From assembly GCF_000213055.1 (NCBI RefSeq), contig NZ_CM001165.1, forward strand, positions 6,222,945-6,286,944: a DNA stretch of 64,000 bases. Direction: 5' to 3'. Below, piece after piece: positions 47,829 to 55,572 of this stretch (its first letter is position 1; the number at the start of each line of letters is the position of its first letter). The position numbers and the translations under genes were made by a program. The stretch comes from Streptomyces sp. Tu6071 (GTDB lineage Bacteria; Actinomycetota; Actinomycetes; Streptomycetales; Streptomycetaceae). The notes under the pieces were generated by a model that was not told the DNA's origin, did no database searches, and worked only from the letters and a program-made list of their open reading frames with translations.

Positions 47829-48149
47829 ATGGGATATCTGCTGCTGACCGGGGCGATCCTCTCCGAGGTCACCGCCACCACCGCCATGAAGTACAGCGAG
47901 GGCTTCACCCGGCTGTGGCCCTCGCTGCTCACCGCAGGCGGCTACGTCGTCTGCTTCGCCCTGCTCGCGCAGACCCTCAAGACCCTTGAGGTCGGCACCG
48001 CCTACGCCATCTGGGCCGGAGCGGGCACCGCGCTGATCGCCCTCATCGGCATGATGTTCCTCGGCGAGTCCGTCACCCCCGTACGGCTCGCCGGGATAGC
48101 CCTCGTCATCGGCGGGGTCGTCCTGCTCAACCTGGGAGGAGCCCACTGA
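47829..48149 (+). CDS. Small multidrug resistance (SMR/EmrE-like) transporter
   Basis: This is a 106-aa membrane protein with four transmembrane helices, the size of EmrE-type proton-coupled exporters of cationic compounds. The essential membrane glutamate is Glu13 in LLTGAILSEVTATTAMKYSE, and W-P and G-T-A-Y-A-I-W-A-G motifs of helices 2 and 3 are present (VGTAYAIWAGAGTALIALIG). The ATG at 47829 places the Glu at the correct depth; ATG 47811 lies inside the operator. It overlaps the following TetR gene (TGATG). Confidence 0.92.
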   Translation: MGYLLLTGAILSEVTATTAMKYSEGFTRLWPSLLTAGGYVVCFALLAQTLKTLEVGTAYAIWAGAGTALIALIGMMFLGESVTPVRLAGIALVIGGVVLLNLGGAH

Positions 48150-48694
48150 TGGCAGCCGCGCGGCGCTACGACCCCGACCGCAGGCAGCGGATCATCGACG
48201 CGGCGATCCGCGTCGTCGGCCGCTCGGGCATCGCCGGGCTCTCGCACCGCTCCGCCGCCGCCGAGGCCGATGTCCCGCTCGGCTCCACCACGTACCACTT
48301 CGCGACGCTCGACGACCTGCTCGTGGCCGCGCTGCGCCAGGTCAACGAGAACTTCGCGCGGCTCGTACGGGACCTGGGCGTCCTCCGGGCCCCGCCCGCC
48401 GGGCTCGCCGCCGCGCTCGCGGGCGCGATGGGCGCGTGGCTCGCGGCGGACCGGGCGCACGCCGAGCTGGAGTACGAGCTGTACCTCGCCGCCGTGCGCA
48501 AGCCGGTGCTGCGCCCGGTCGCCGCCGAGTGGAGCCGGGCCCTGGAGGAACCGCTCGCCGCGCGCACGGACCCGGCGACGGCCCGCGCCGTCGTCGCGCT
48601 CATGGACGGGCTGTGCCTCCAGGTGCTGCTGACCGACAGCCCGTACGACGAGGAGTACGCGCGGGAGATGCTGGGGCGCGTCCTGCGGGAGTGA
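48149..48694 (+). CDS. TetR-family transcriptional regulator
   Basis: This 181-aa repressor has an N-terminal TetR helix-turn-helix (RRQRIIDAAIRVVGRSGIAG, then LSHRSAAAEADVPLGSTTYHF, residues about 11-52) and an all-helical ligand domain. It is coupled by a TGATG overlap to the SMR exporter gene, so it most probably represses that operon and itself by binding the palindrome at 47801-47818, with release by a cationic drug. It ends 114 nt before the next gene. Confidence 0.92.
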   Translation: MAAARRYDPDRRQRIIDAAIRVVGRSGIAGLSHRSAAAEADVPLGSTTYHFATLDDLLVAALRQVNENFARLVRDLGVLRAPPAGLAAALAGAMGAWLAADRAHAELEYELYLAAVRKPVLRPVAAEWSRALEEPLAARTDPATARAVVALMDGLCLQVLLTDSPYDEEYAREMLGRVLRE

Positions 48695-48808
48695 GGCCCG
48701 GCGCCGGCGCGTCCCCGGTGCCGGGTCGGCGCGATCGGCTGCGGGGGAGCGGGGGGCGCCGTACGGTACCGGGATGATCGCTTGTGTGTGCGAGGAAGGC
48801 CCGTGCCC

Positions 48809-49135
48809 GTGAAACTGCTCGGCCCGCTGATCCTGCTGCTGGTCGTGGTGCTGCTCGTGGTCCTCGCCGTCGCGCGCCGGCCGCGCGCGTGGGCGCGGCG
48901 GTGGCTGCTTCCGGTGCTCGCGGCGCTGCTCGTCCTCTACTTCGTGGGGCGCGCGGTCGCCGAACTCGTCATGATCGGGTGGGGGGACCCGGAGAGCTAC
49001 GCGAAGGACTGGGGCGGCCCGCACCTCGCCGGGGTCCTCGCCGTGCACTGCGGCCCCGGCGTGCTCGCGCTCGCGGGCGCGGCCTGGTGGTGGCGCACAC
49101 GGCGGCGGCCGTCCGGGGCGCCGGACCGGGCCTGA
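48809..49135 (+). CDS. Small hypothetical membrane protein
   Basis: This 108-aa protein has three hydrophobic segments: LLGPLILLLVVVLLVVLAVA at the start, WLLPVLAALLVLYFVGRAVA near residue 32, and LAGVLAVHCGPGVLALAGAA near 73. It ends in an Arg-rich cytoplasmic tail. I do not recognise a family. The GTG at 48809 is chosen because AGGAAGG lies 9 nt upstream; GTG 48803 is only 3 nt from that site. It is alone between the TetR gene and the convergent HxlR fusion, so context gives no function. Confidence 0.65.
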   Translation: MKLLGPLILLLVVVLLVVLAVARRPRAWARRWLLPVLAALLVLYFVGRAVAELVMIGWGDPESYAKDWGGPHLAGVLAVHCGPGVLALAGAAWWWRTRRRPSGAPDRA

Positions 49136-49164
49136 GCCGTCGGCGGCCACCCCGCGCTCAGCCG

Positions 49165-49229
49165 TTCACCAGCCCGCCCGCTCGCCAGCCCGCCCGCTTA
49201 CCGCCCCGCCCGTTCACCGCCCCGCCCGC
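49165..49229. repeat. Tandem repeat of about 16 bp, four units
   Basis: Units of 15-17 bp of the form TTCACC(A/-)GCCCCGCCCGC run from 49165 to 49229, directly against the stop codon of the convergent HxlR fusion gene. C-rich slippage product; no further function seen. Confidence 0.65.
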
Positions 49230-50114
49230 TCAGCCGTCCGTCCGCTCCCGTACCGCCGCGAGCGCCGCCTCCACGCTCGCCACCACGTCCGGGACCGGGT
49301 ACCAGACCTCGCGGACGACCCGCTCGCTGTCCACGAGCAGCGTCAGGCGCTTGAGGCGGCGGGTGCCCGCGGTGCTGAAGGTGGGCAGGCGCAGGGCCGC
49401 CGCGAGCTCGCCCGCCGCGTCCGACAGGAGCGGGAACGGGAGGCGTTCCCCGGCCGCGAAGGCCCGCTGCTCGTCGGGGCGTTGCGTCGAGACGCCCCGT
49501 ACCGCCGTGCCCCGCTCCACGAAGGCCGGCCACTCGTCGCGGTACGTGCACGATTCGAGCGTGCAGCCGCGCGCGCCCGGGATCTCCGCCCAGCCCGGCG
49601 GGTACGCGGCGGGGTCCGCGAAGGCGGCGGGGAAGAAGTAGAGGACCGTGAACTCCGCGTCGTCCGCGACCGGATCGAGCACCGTGCCCGTCGCGTCGGG
49701 CAGCAGCAGCCGGGGCAGCACCGCCCCGCGCAGCCCGTGCACGCGCTCCGCCTCGCGCGATTCCCCGTCAGCCGTCGCCATCGTCTCCCCCTCGCCGAGC
49801 ACCCATGTGTCGCCCCAGTCCTGGAGCGCGAGCAGTACGGGCAGCAGCGCGCGCCCGCGCGCCGTGAGCCGGTACTCGTGGCGCGGCGGGTGCTCCTGGT
49901 ACGGGACCTTCTCCAGGACCCCCGCCCCGGTCAGCAGCCGCAGCCGCTCGGCGAGCACCTTGCGCGAGAGGCCGAGGCCCGCGCGCAGGTCCTCGAAGCG
50001 GTGCGCGCCGCGCGCCACGTCCCGTACGAGCAGCAGCGTCCACGCGTCGCCGACGACGCCGAGCGCCTGCGCCATCGCGCAGTTCTCGTCCTCGGGACCG
50101 CCCCGGACCGGCAC
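49230..50114 (-). CDS. HxlR-type regulator fused to a peroxiredoxin domain
   Basis: This 294-aa fusion has an N-terminal HxlR winged helix at residues about 8-105: NCAMAQALGVVGDAWTLLLV with the family cysteine, then SRKVLAERLRLLTGAGVLEK. The C-terminal thioredoxin-fold peroxiredoxin (about 120-294) has the motif GARGCTLESCTYRDEWPAF with Cys184 and Cys189, the C-x4-C arrangement of BCP/PrxQ enzymes, then GVSTQRPDEQRAF. DNA binding and peroxide chemistry are thus joined, suggesting a direct redox-responsive regulator; this is inference. The GTG at 50114 lies 9 nt after GGGGAGG; GTG 50120 is an alternative. The gene is divergent from dapD with a 117-nt gap. Confidence 0.88.
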   Translation of the reverse strand: MPVRGGPEDENCAMAQALGVVGDAWTLLLVRDVARGAHRFEDLRAGLGLSRKVLAERLRLLTGAGVLEKVPYQEHPPRHEYRLTARGRALLPVLLALQDWGDTWVLGEGETMATADGESREAERVHGLRGAVLPRLLLPDATGTVLDPVADDAEFTVLYFFPAAFADPAAYPPGWAEIPGARGCTLESCTYRDEWPAFVERGTAVRGVSTQRPDEQRAFAAGERLPFPLLSDAAGELAAALRLPTFSTAGTRRLKRLTLLVDSERVVREVWYPVPDVVASVEAALAAVRERTDG

Positions 50115-50194
50115 GGGCACCCACCTCCCCACCTGCTGAGTTCCTTTGGGGAACGTACCACGGGGGCCGTGGGGGACGCGCGCCGTGAGACCGG

Positions 50195-50224
50195 TTGGCC
50201 TCGCGGGTGGCCCGACCGTTAAGT
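50195..50224 (+). promoter_or_regulatory. dapD promoter giving a leaderless mRNA
   Basis: TTGGCC (50195-50200), 18 bases and TTAAGT (50219-50224) lie just before dapD; the -10 ends 7 nt before the ATG at 50232 and no ribosome site is present. Confidence 0.55.
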
Positions 50225-50231
50225 TGCCCTC

Positions 50232-51221
50232 ATGACCGACACGACTGCTCCTCGCGCCACCGGCGCCGTCGCCGCCGGGCTCGCGACCCTCGCGAGCGAC
50301 GGTTCCGTACTCGACACCTGGTTCCCGGCGCCCGAACGGGGCGCGGACCCCGGCCCGGCGGGGACCGAGCGCCTCGACGCCGAGCGCGCCGCCGCCCTCC
50401 TCGGCCCGGACGTGGCCGGCGCGCTCGGCACGGACCCGGTGCGCGGCACGACGACCGTCGCGGTCCGCACGGTCATCTCCTCGCTCGACGACAAGCCGCT
50501 CGACACGCACGACGTCTACCTGCGGCTCCACCTGCTCTCGCACCGCCTCGTCCAGCCGCACGGCCAGAACCTCGACGGCATGTTCGGCCTGCTCCCGAAC
50601 GTCGCGTGGACCTCGCTCGGCCCGGTCGCCGTGCCCGAGCTGGAGGCGGTACGGCTGCGGGCCCGCGCCGCGGGCAAGCACCTCGCGGTGACCTCGGTGG
50701 ACAAGTTCCCGCGCATGACCGACTACGTGGCGCCCGCCGGGGTCCGCATCGGCGACGCGGACCGGGTCCGCCTCGGCGCGCACCTCGCGGCGGGCACGAC
50801 CGTCATGCACGAGGGCTTCGTCAACTTCAACGCGGGCACGCTCGGCACCTCGATGGTCGAGGGCCGCGTCTCGGCGGGCGTCGTCATCGGCGACGGCTCC
50901 GACGTCGGCGGCGGCGCGTCCACGATGGGCACCCTCTCGGGCGGCGGCAGCGTCCGCATCACGGTCGGCGAGCACTGCCTCATCGGCGCCGAGGCGGGCA
51001 TCGGCATCGCGCTCGGCGACCACTGCGTCGTCGAGGCGGGCCTCTACCTGACCGCCGGTACCCGCGTGACCCTCCCGGACGGCGAGATCGTCAAGGCCCG
51101 CGAACTCTCCGGCTCCTCGCACATCCTCTTCCGCCGCAACTCGGTCACGGGCGCGGTCGAGGCCCGCCCGAACAACGCGGTGTGGGGCGGCCTGAACGAC
51201 ATCCTGCACGCGCACAACTGA
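50232..51221 (+). CDS. dapD: Tetrahydrodipicolinate N-succinyltransferase
   Basis: DapD succinylates tetrahydrodipicolinate in lysine and diaminopimelate synthesis. The 329-aa product is the actinobacterial form: an alpha/beta N-terminal domain, then a left-handed beta-helix of hexapeptide repeats at about residues 170-270 ([60 protein letters not shown]). The C terminus has [19 protein letters not shown]. The ATG at 50232 lies directly behind the -10 box, implying leaderless translation. It is monocistronic. Confidence 0.95.
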   Translation: MTDTTAPRATGAVAAGLATLASDGSVLDTWFPAPERGADPGPAGTERLDAERAAALLGPDVAGALGTDPVRGTTTVAVRTVISSLDDKPLDTHDVYLRLHLLSHRLVQPHGQNLDGMFGLLPNVAWTSLGPVAVPELEAVRLRARAAGKHLAVTSVDKFPRMTDYVAPAGVRIGDADRVRLGAHLAAGTTVMHEGFVNFNAGTLGTSMVEGRVSAGVVIGDGSDVGGGASTMGTLSGGGSVRITVGEHCLIGAEAGIGIALGDHCVVEAGLYLTAGTRVTLPDGEIVKARELSGSSHILFRRNSVTGAVEARPNNAVWGGLNDILHAHN

Positions 51222-51347
51222 CGCCGGCCGCTCCGCCGCCGCCCACGGGACCGCCCGGGGCGGTGGTGTCGCGTTCCCGCCCGCGCGGCGCTCGCGGGGC
51301 GAGCGGTTCGCCGGGTGCGCGCGGGCCGGACGGGGCAGCATGACGGC

Positions 51348-51686
51348 ATGACAGGAAAAGCGCCGGGAAAGGCGCACTACTCGATGGCCTCGAAGGACTC
51401 GCTGCTCTCCCTCGCCTCGGAGGGCTCCGTGCTGTCGATCGGCTCGGTCGGCTCGGTCCTGTCGATCGGGTCGGTGGGCTCCGTGCTCTCGGTCGGCTCC
51501 GTGGGCTCCGCGCTCAGCGGGCTGTCGTTCGGGTCCGCGCTCTCGGCCTGCTCGGGGCTCTCGCTGCTCTCGGTGGGGTCGTTCGGCTCGCTGCGGACGA
51601 ACGGGGCGGTGTTCAACCGGCGGGCGGGCGCCGCGGTCGCCGCGCTCGCGGTGGCGGGGCTCCTGGCCGCGCGGGCGCGGCGCTGA
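51348..51686 (+). CDS. Ser/Gly-rich repeat protein with C-terminal hydrophobic helix
   Basis: This 112-aa protein is built on a ten-residue repeat of the type GSVGSVLSIG, running from about residue 17 to 70 (SEGSVLSIGSVGSVLSIGSV continues as four to five units). It then has NRRAGAAVAALAVAGLLAAR, a short hydrophobic helix with basic flanks that could anchor it in the membrane. The regular hydrophobic/Ser/Gly spacing suggests a beta-solenoid. I recall similar unnamed streptomycete proteins but know no function. The start is uncertain: ATG 51348 has no clear ribosome site and ATG 51384 (MASKDSLLSLAS) is possible. The reverse strand also stays open here, so the coding call is moderate. Confidence 0.55.
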   Translation: MTGKAPGKAHYSMASKDSLLSLASEGSVLSIGSVGSVLSIGSVGSVLSVGSVGSALSGLSFGSALSACSGLSLLSVGSFGSLRTNGAVFNRRAGAAVAALAVAGLLAARARR

Positions 51687-51768
51687 CCCGAGGGGGTACG
51701 GGCGCCCCGCCCCCGTACCCGCGGCGCTCACCCGAGGGGGTACGGGCGCGCCCCGCCCCCGTACCCCC
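51677..51768. terminator. Duplicated hairpin terminator between convergent genes
   Basis: Two copies of a ~45-bp unit (51677-51720 and 51721-51766) each contain a GGGTACGGG...CCCGTACCC hairpin; the second stem is 11 bp (51736-51746 with 51758-51768). The first copy includes the stop of the Ser/Gly repeat gene. It should terminate both that gene and the reverse nuclease gene. Confidence 0.75.
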
Positions 51769-51776
51769 TCCGCCCG

Positions 51777-53615
51777 TCAGGGCCGGAAGCGCAGGAGCTG
51801 CGGGTCGTGGTCGCTGTTCTGCTGGGCGAACTCGGCGTTGATGTGGACGCTGTCGTAGGTGAAGGACTTGACGCCCTTGCTCACCAGGATCTGGTCCAGG
51901 ACCTGGCTGTTGCCCTGGTAGACGTAGGTGTAGCGCTCGTCGGAGGGCAGTTGCGCGATGCCGGAGCGCAGGACGTTCCCCTTCGTCAGCGTCTTCGTCG
52001 TGTCGGAGAACTCGAAGTCGTTGAGGTCGCCGAGGACGACGACGCGGGCCTTCTTGTCGAGCGCCGTGAGCTGGCGGACGAAGGCGTTGACCGAGGCGGC
52101 CTGCGCGTGGCGCTGCGTCTCCGAGCCGCGCACGGGCGGCTGCTGCGCGGCCGTCAGGGGCTGGTCGCCGCCTTTGGAGTTGAAGTGGTTGGCGACGACG
52201 AAGACCGTCTCGCCGCGGAAGACGAACTCGCCCGCGAGCGGCTTGCGGCTGTCCTGCCACGCCGGGTTCGCCGGGTCCACGCGGCCCGGTGAGGCCGCGA
52301 GCGCCGGGGCCCCGTCGCGCTCGACGACGGCCGTCGCCGTCGTCGCGTCGCCGCCCGCGCGGTCGGTGAAGGAGACGCGGTCCGGGTTGTAGAGGAAGAC
52401 CTGCCGGATGTTGCCGCCCGGCTCGCCGCCGTCCTTGTCGTTCTCCGGGTCGATGCCGCGCCACGCGTAGCGCGGGCCGCCCGCCGCGACGATCGCGTCG
52501 GTGAACTTCTTCAGCGTCTGCTCCGCCGAGACCGTCCCGTCGTCCTTCGCGCCGTTGTCGTCCTGCACCTCCTCGATCGAGACGATGTCGGGCGAGGCGA
52601 GGTGCGTGACGACGCCGTCGGCGAGCGCGTCGAACTTCTCCTGCGGGTCGGTGGGGTCGAGGTTCTCGACGTTGTACGTGGCGACGGACAGCTCGTCGTC
52701 CGCGCCGGGCTTCGCCGACTCCCGTACGAGGCCGCCGTCCCGCACCTTCCCGATCGTCGTGGCCGCGATCGTGTAGCCGCCGTACTGGTTGAAGTCCATC
52801 GGGCCCTCGGTCGTGCCCGCGAGGGTGTCGCCCACGTTCGCGACGGGGAAGGGCTGCTGCGCGACGGGCGCGAGCTGCTGGACCTGGAGGCGCCCGCCGT
52901 TCTGCGCGTCGTAGGCGTGGTACAGCGTCCCGCCGCGCTCCGTCGTGTTCTCGTGCGGCTTCACCGTGACCCACAGCTCGCTGTACGGGTCCGTCGCGCC
53001 GACGACGCGCGAGGAGCCGATGCGGACGTTCATGCCCTCCAGGGACTCGTAGTAGTCGGTCGCGAACTTCGTGGGGCGCAGCCTGAGGCCGTTGACGTAC
53101 CCGTTGTCGCTCGCCCTGCCCCTGGGCGTGAACGCGTCCGGGACGGTGTCGGCCGAGATCACGACGGGGGCGGGGACCTCGTTGCCCGAGGAGACGACGG
53201 TGACGGACGGCTTCTCGATCTCGGTGACGGCCTGGTTGCCCGAAGCCGCGCCGCCCGGCACGTACTCGACGACATCGCCGTCGACCCGTACCGCGTCGCC
53301 CACCGCGACCTTCGGCACCGAGGAGGTGAAGACGAAGACGCCCTCGCTCGTCGCCGGGTTGTGGTCCGGCTTCGTCTCCTGGAACCAGAAGCCGCGCGAA
53401 CCGTAGGCGCGCACGCCCGTCACGACGCCGCTCACGCCGGTGACGTGCTGCCCGGTGTACGGCGAGACGCGGGTCGTGCCCTGGATGGTGTGGATGCTCG
53501 GGCCGTCGGCGGGGGCGGCGGACGCGGGGGCGGTGAGCAGCATGCCGGCCGCCAGCGCGGTCACGGTGGCGGAGGCCACGGTGAGCGCCGTGTGACGGCG
53601 GGAGGGAACGGGCAT
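51777..53615 (-). CDS. Secreted endonuclease/exonuclease/phosphatase-family nuclease
   Basis: This 612-aa exported enzyme has a signal peptide: PSRRHTALTVASATVTALAA followed by a hydrophobic stretch and an A-x-A cleavage site near residue 33. An OB-like N-terminal domain (ISADTVPDAFTPRGRA) precedes the EEP nuclease domain from about residue 320. There ATYNVENLDPTDP, IVSIEEVQDDNG, FVVANHFNSKGGDQP, VVLGDLNDFEFSD and the final QNSDHDPQLL supply the metal-binding Asn/Glu, His, Asp-Asn and Asp-His residues. It resembles ExeM/NucH-type extracellular DNases that release nucleotides or phosphate. GGAG lies 10 nt before the ATG. It is monocistronic. Confidence 0.92.
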   Translation of the reverse strand: MPVPSRRHTALTVASATVTALAAGMLLTAPASAAPADGPSIHTIQGTTRVSPYTGQHVTGVSGVVTGVRAYGSRGFWFQETKPDHNPATSEGVFVFTSSVPKVAVGDAVRVDGDVVEYVPGGAASGNQAVTEIEKPSVTVVSSGNEVPAPVVISADTVPDAFTPRGRASDNGYVNGLRLRPTKFATDYYESLEGMNVRIGSSRVVGATDPYSELWVTVKPHENTTERGGTLYHAYDAQNGGRLQVQQLAPVAQQPFPVANVGDTLAGTTEGPMDFNQYGGYTIAATTIGKVRDGGLVRESAKPGADDELSVATYNVENLDPTDPQEKFDALADGVVTHLASPDIVSIEEVQDDNGAKDDGTVSAEQTLKKFTDAIVAAGGPRYAWRGIDPENDKDGGEPGGNIRQVFLYNPDRVSFTDRAGGDATTATAVVERDGAPALAASPGRVDPANPAWQDSRKPLAGEFVFRGETVFVVANHFNSKGGDQPLTAAQQPPVRGSETQRHAQAASVNAFVRQLTALDKKARVVVLGDLNDFEFSDTTKTLTKGNVLRSGIAQLPSDERYTYVYQGNSQVLDQILVSKGVKSFTYDSVHINAEFAQQNSDHDPQLLRFRP

Positions 53616-54003
53616 GGGGCGCGACTCCAGGTCTGAGGGCGGCCCTCGGGGGAAGGCCGTGAAGGTGGATGCGTACCGCGAGTTCTACGCGCGTCAATGT
53701 CCGTCCTGGGCAGGGGAGTTGTCAAGGTCGCTCCGGTGGCGCGGGAGCGAAGCGGAGGTGAAGGGTGAGGGGCGCGCGCGGGGGTGCGCACGGGCGCGCT
53801 CACGGGGCGGGGAGGCGGTGTGGGGGAGGGGCGCGGGAGAGGGCGCGGCGGGTGTGCGCGGGAGGTCGCGGCGGGTGTGCGTGCGAGCGTGGGGCGGGTG
53901 TGCGTACGGGGCCGGGGGGCCGGCTGTGCGGGGCTGCCACCCCGGGGCGCCGGGCCGTCTAGGCTGAGGGGCGCTGTTCCGTACGTCCGAGGAGAATCCG
54001 CCG
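53616..54003. other. Divergent promoter gap with GC-rich short repeats
   Basis: No gene is supported in these 388 bases. GCGGCGGGTGTGCG occurs at 53845-53858 and 53868-53881 with a shorter copy at 53894-53904. A TTGACG box on the reverse strand near 53695 could serve the nuclease gene, and TAGGCT at 53960-53965 the forward gene. No convincing phosphate box was recognised. Confidence 0.45.
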
Positions 54004-55470
54004 ATGCCCGCACTTCCCCCCGCGCTGCCCCCGGCCCGCCTGGAGTCCGAGCCGCGGCTCGCACGGGCCGCGCTGGCCGCCCCGGTCCTCGCCCGCGCGG
54101 TACGCCTGGCCCGCTGGGCGAACCCGGACACCCGGGTCGGCGCGGGCGGCGAACTCGTCGACGAGCAACTGCCCGAAGCGGTCAAGGAGCTGGGCCTCTC
54201 CGGGCCCGACGCGGAGGCCGAGGCGAGCGAGGCGTGGCGGGTCGCCGTCGACACCGGTCTCGTGGAGGTGAGCGACCCGGAGGAGGACGGCGAGGAGTAC
54301 GGGAGCGCCGCGCCGGGCGAGGACCTCGCGCAGCTCACCTCGGGCAGTCCGCAGGACGCGCTCGGCCTGTGGCTCGGCGCGCTCGACACGCTCCTCGCCG
54401 ACGCGAGCATTCCCGACATCGAGGACCTGGACGAGCTGACCGGCGCCCTGGAGGGCGGCGGCACCGTCGACTTCGACGCGCTCGGCTGGGACCCCGAGGA
54501 GGAGGCCGGGTTCGTCGACCAGGCGCTCCTGAGCCTCTACCTCCTCACCGTCTCCGAGGGCGGCTCCACGGACACCCCCGTGCCGCTCCCCGCGCTCGCC
54601 GCCGCGATGGTCGTGCCCGACGACATGCCCGAGCCGAGCGACGCGATCCTGGAGCAGGTCTCCGAGACGATGGTCCGTCTCGACGCGAAGTTCCGGCTCC
54701 TCGAACCCTCCGGGCTGCTGGTCTACACGCCGCTCGACGAGGCGCTGCTCGTGGAGGCCGACGCGGGGGAGCCCGTCGAGATCGAGGACGAGGACGTCTC
54801 GCGGTACGGGCTCGTGCACTACACGCCGCTCGGCCTGTACGGCATCCGCGAGCGCCTCGTCAAGGCCGGGCTCGAAGCCCCGGTCGTCGGCGACCTCGCC
54901 GAGGCGGGCGCGGACGTGCTGCTCGCCGGGATCGCCGAGTACCCGGCGCCCTCGGTGCGCGCCGAGCTGGAGGGCTGGCTCGCGCGCCGCGAGCCCGTCG
55001 CGGCGGCGGGGGACCTGCTCGCGGCGGCGAAGGGCGAGGACGCGGAGGGCCCGGTGCGCAGGCTGCGCGCGCAGGAGGCACTGGAACTCCTCGGCGCGGG
55101 TGCCGAACCGGCCGTACGGGCCGTGCTCGACGACCCCGAACTCGGCGGCCTCGCCCGTGTGTGGCTCTCCGAACGCGGACTGCCCGACGTCCCGCCGCCC
55201 CCGGCGGACCTCGTCTTCTGGCTCACCGTCGACACGGTCGCCGCGCAGCTCGCCGTCGAGGGCGAGTCGGCGGAACTCCAGGCCCTCGTGGCCGGTCTCG
55301 CCGCCCAGCACAGCGGCTTCTTCGAAGCCGCGTGGCGCGTCAAGCACCCCGCGACGGCGGAGGTCCTGGAGGCGATGGGCCGCCTCCACCCCGACAAGCG
55401 CACGGCGAAGGAGGCCCGCAAGGCGGCCTTCAAGGCGAGGTCGGCGGCGGGCACGGGCCCGGGGGAGTGA
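54004..55470 (+). CDS. Conserved hypothetical protein, 488 aa
   Basis: I do not recognise a named family. The protein is acidic and helical, without signal peptide or membrane segments. An Ala/Leu/Arg-rich start (LARAALAAPVLARAVRLARW) precedes an acidic region near residue 95 (VSDPEEDGEEY) and a central part with ALLSLYLLTVSEGGSTDTPV. The C-terminal half contains Ala/Leu-rich helical repeats (ELEGWLARREPVAAAGDLLA, RLRAQEALELLGAGAEPAVR) that look like HEAT-type alpha-solenoid units, and it ends in a basic helix (PDKRTAKEARKAAFKARS). The ATG at 54004 has GAGGAG about 9 nt upstream. It precedes, but is not coupled to, the ABC exporter pair. Confidence 0.8.
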   Translation: MPALPPALPPARLESEPRLARAALAAPVLARAVRLARWANPDTRVGAGGELVDEQLPEAVKELGLSGPDAEAEASEAWRVAVDTGLVEVSDPEEDGEEYGSAAPGEDLAQLTSGSPQDALGLWLGALDTLLADASIPDIEDLDELTGALEGGGTVDFDALGWDPEEEAGFVDQALLSLYLLTVSEGGSTDTPVPLPALAAAMVVPDDMPEPSDAILEQVSETMVRLDAKFRLLEPSGLLVYTPLDEALLVEADAGEPVEIEDEDVSRYGLVHYTPLGLYGIRERLVKAGLEAPVVGDLAEAGADVLLAGIAEYPAPSVRAELEGWLARREPVAAAGDLLAAAKGEDAEGPVRRLRAQEALELLGAGAEPAVRAVLDDPELGGLARVWLSERGLPDVPPPPADLVFWLTVDTVAAQLAVEGESAELQALVAGLAAQHSGFFEAAWRVKHPATAEVLEAMGRLHPDKRTAKEARKAAFKARSAAGTGPGE

Positions 55471-55572
55471 CCGCCGCCGGGGAGCGGCACGCGTTCCCGT
55501 ACGACGCCCGGACGACCGCCCGCCGCTGACCCGGTGCCTCGGGGATGCGGGCGGCGTCCCTAGGATCGCGCC

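Noticed and set aside
53616..53967. Open frames in the nuclease-hypothetical gap
   Set aside because: Composition is G-rich repeat DNA and the frames overlap both flanking promoter regions; no family resemblance.
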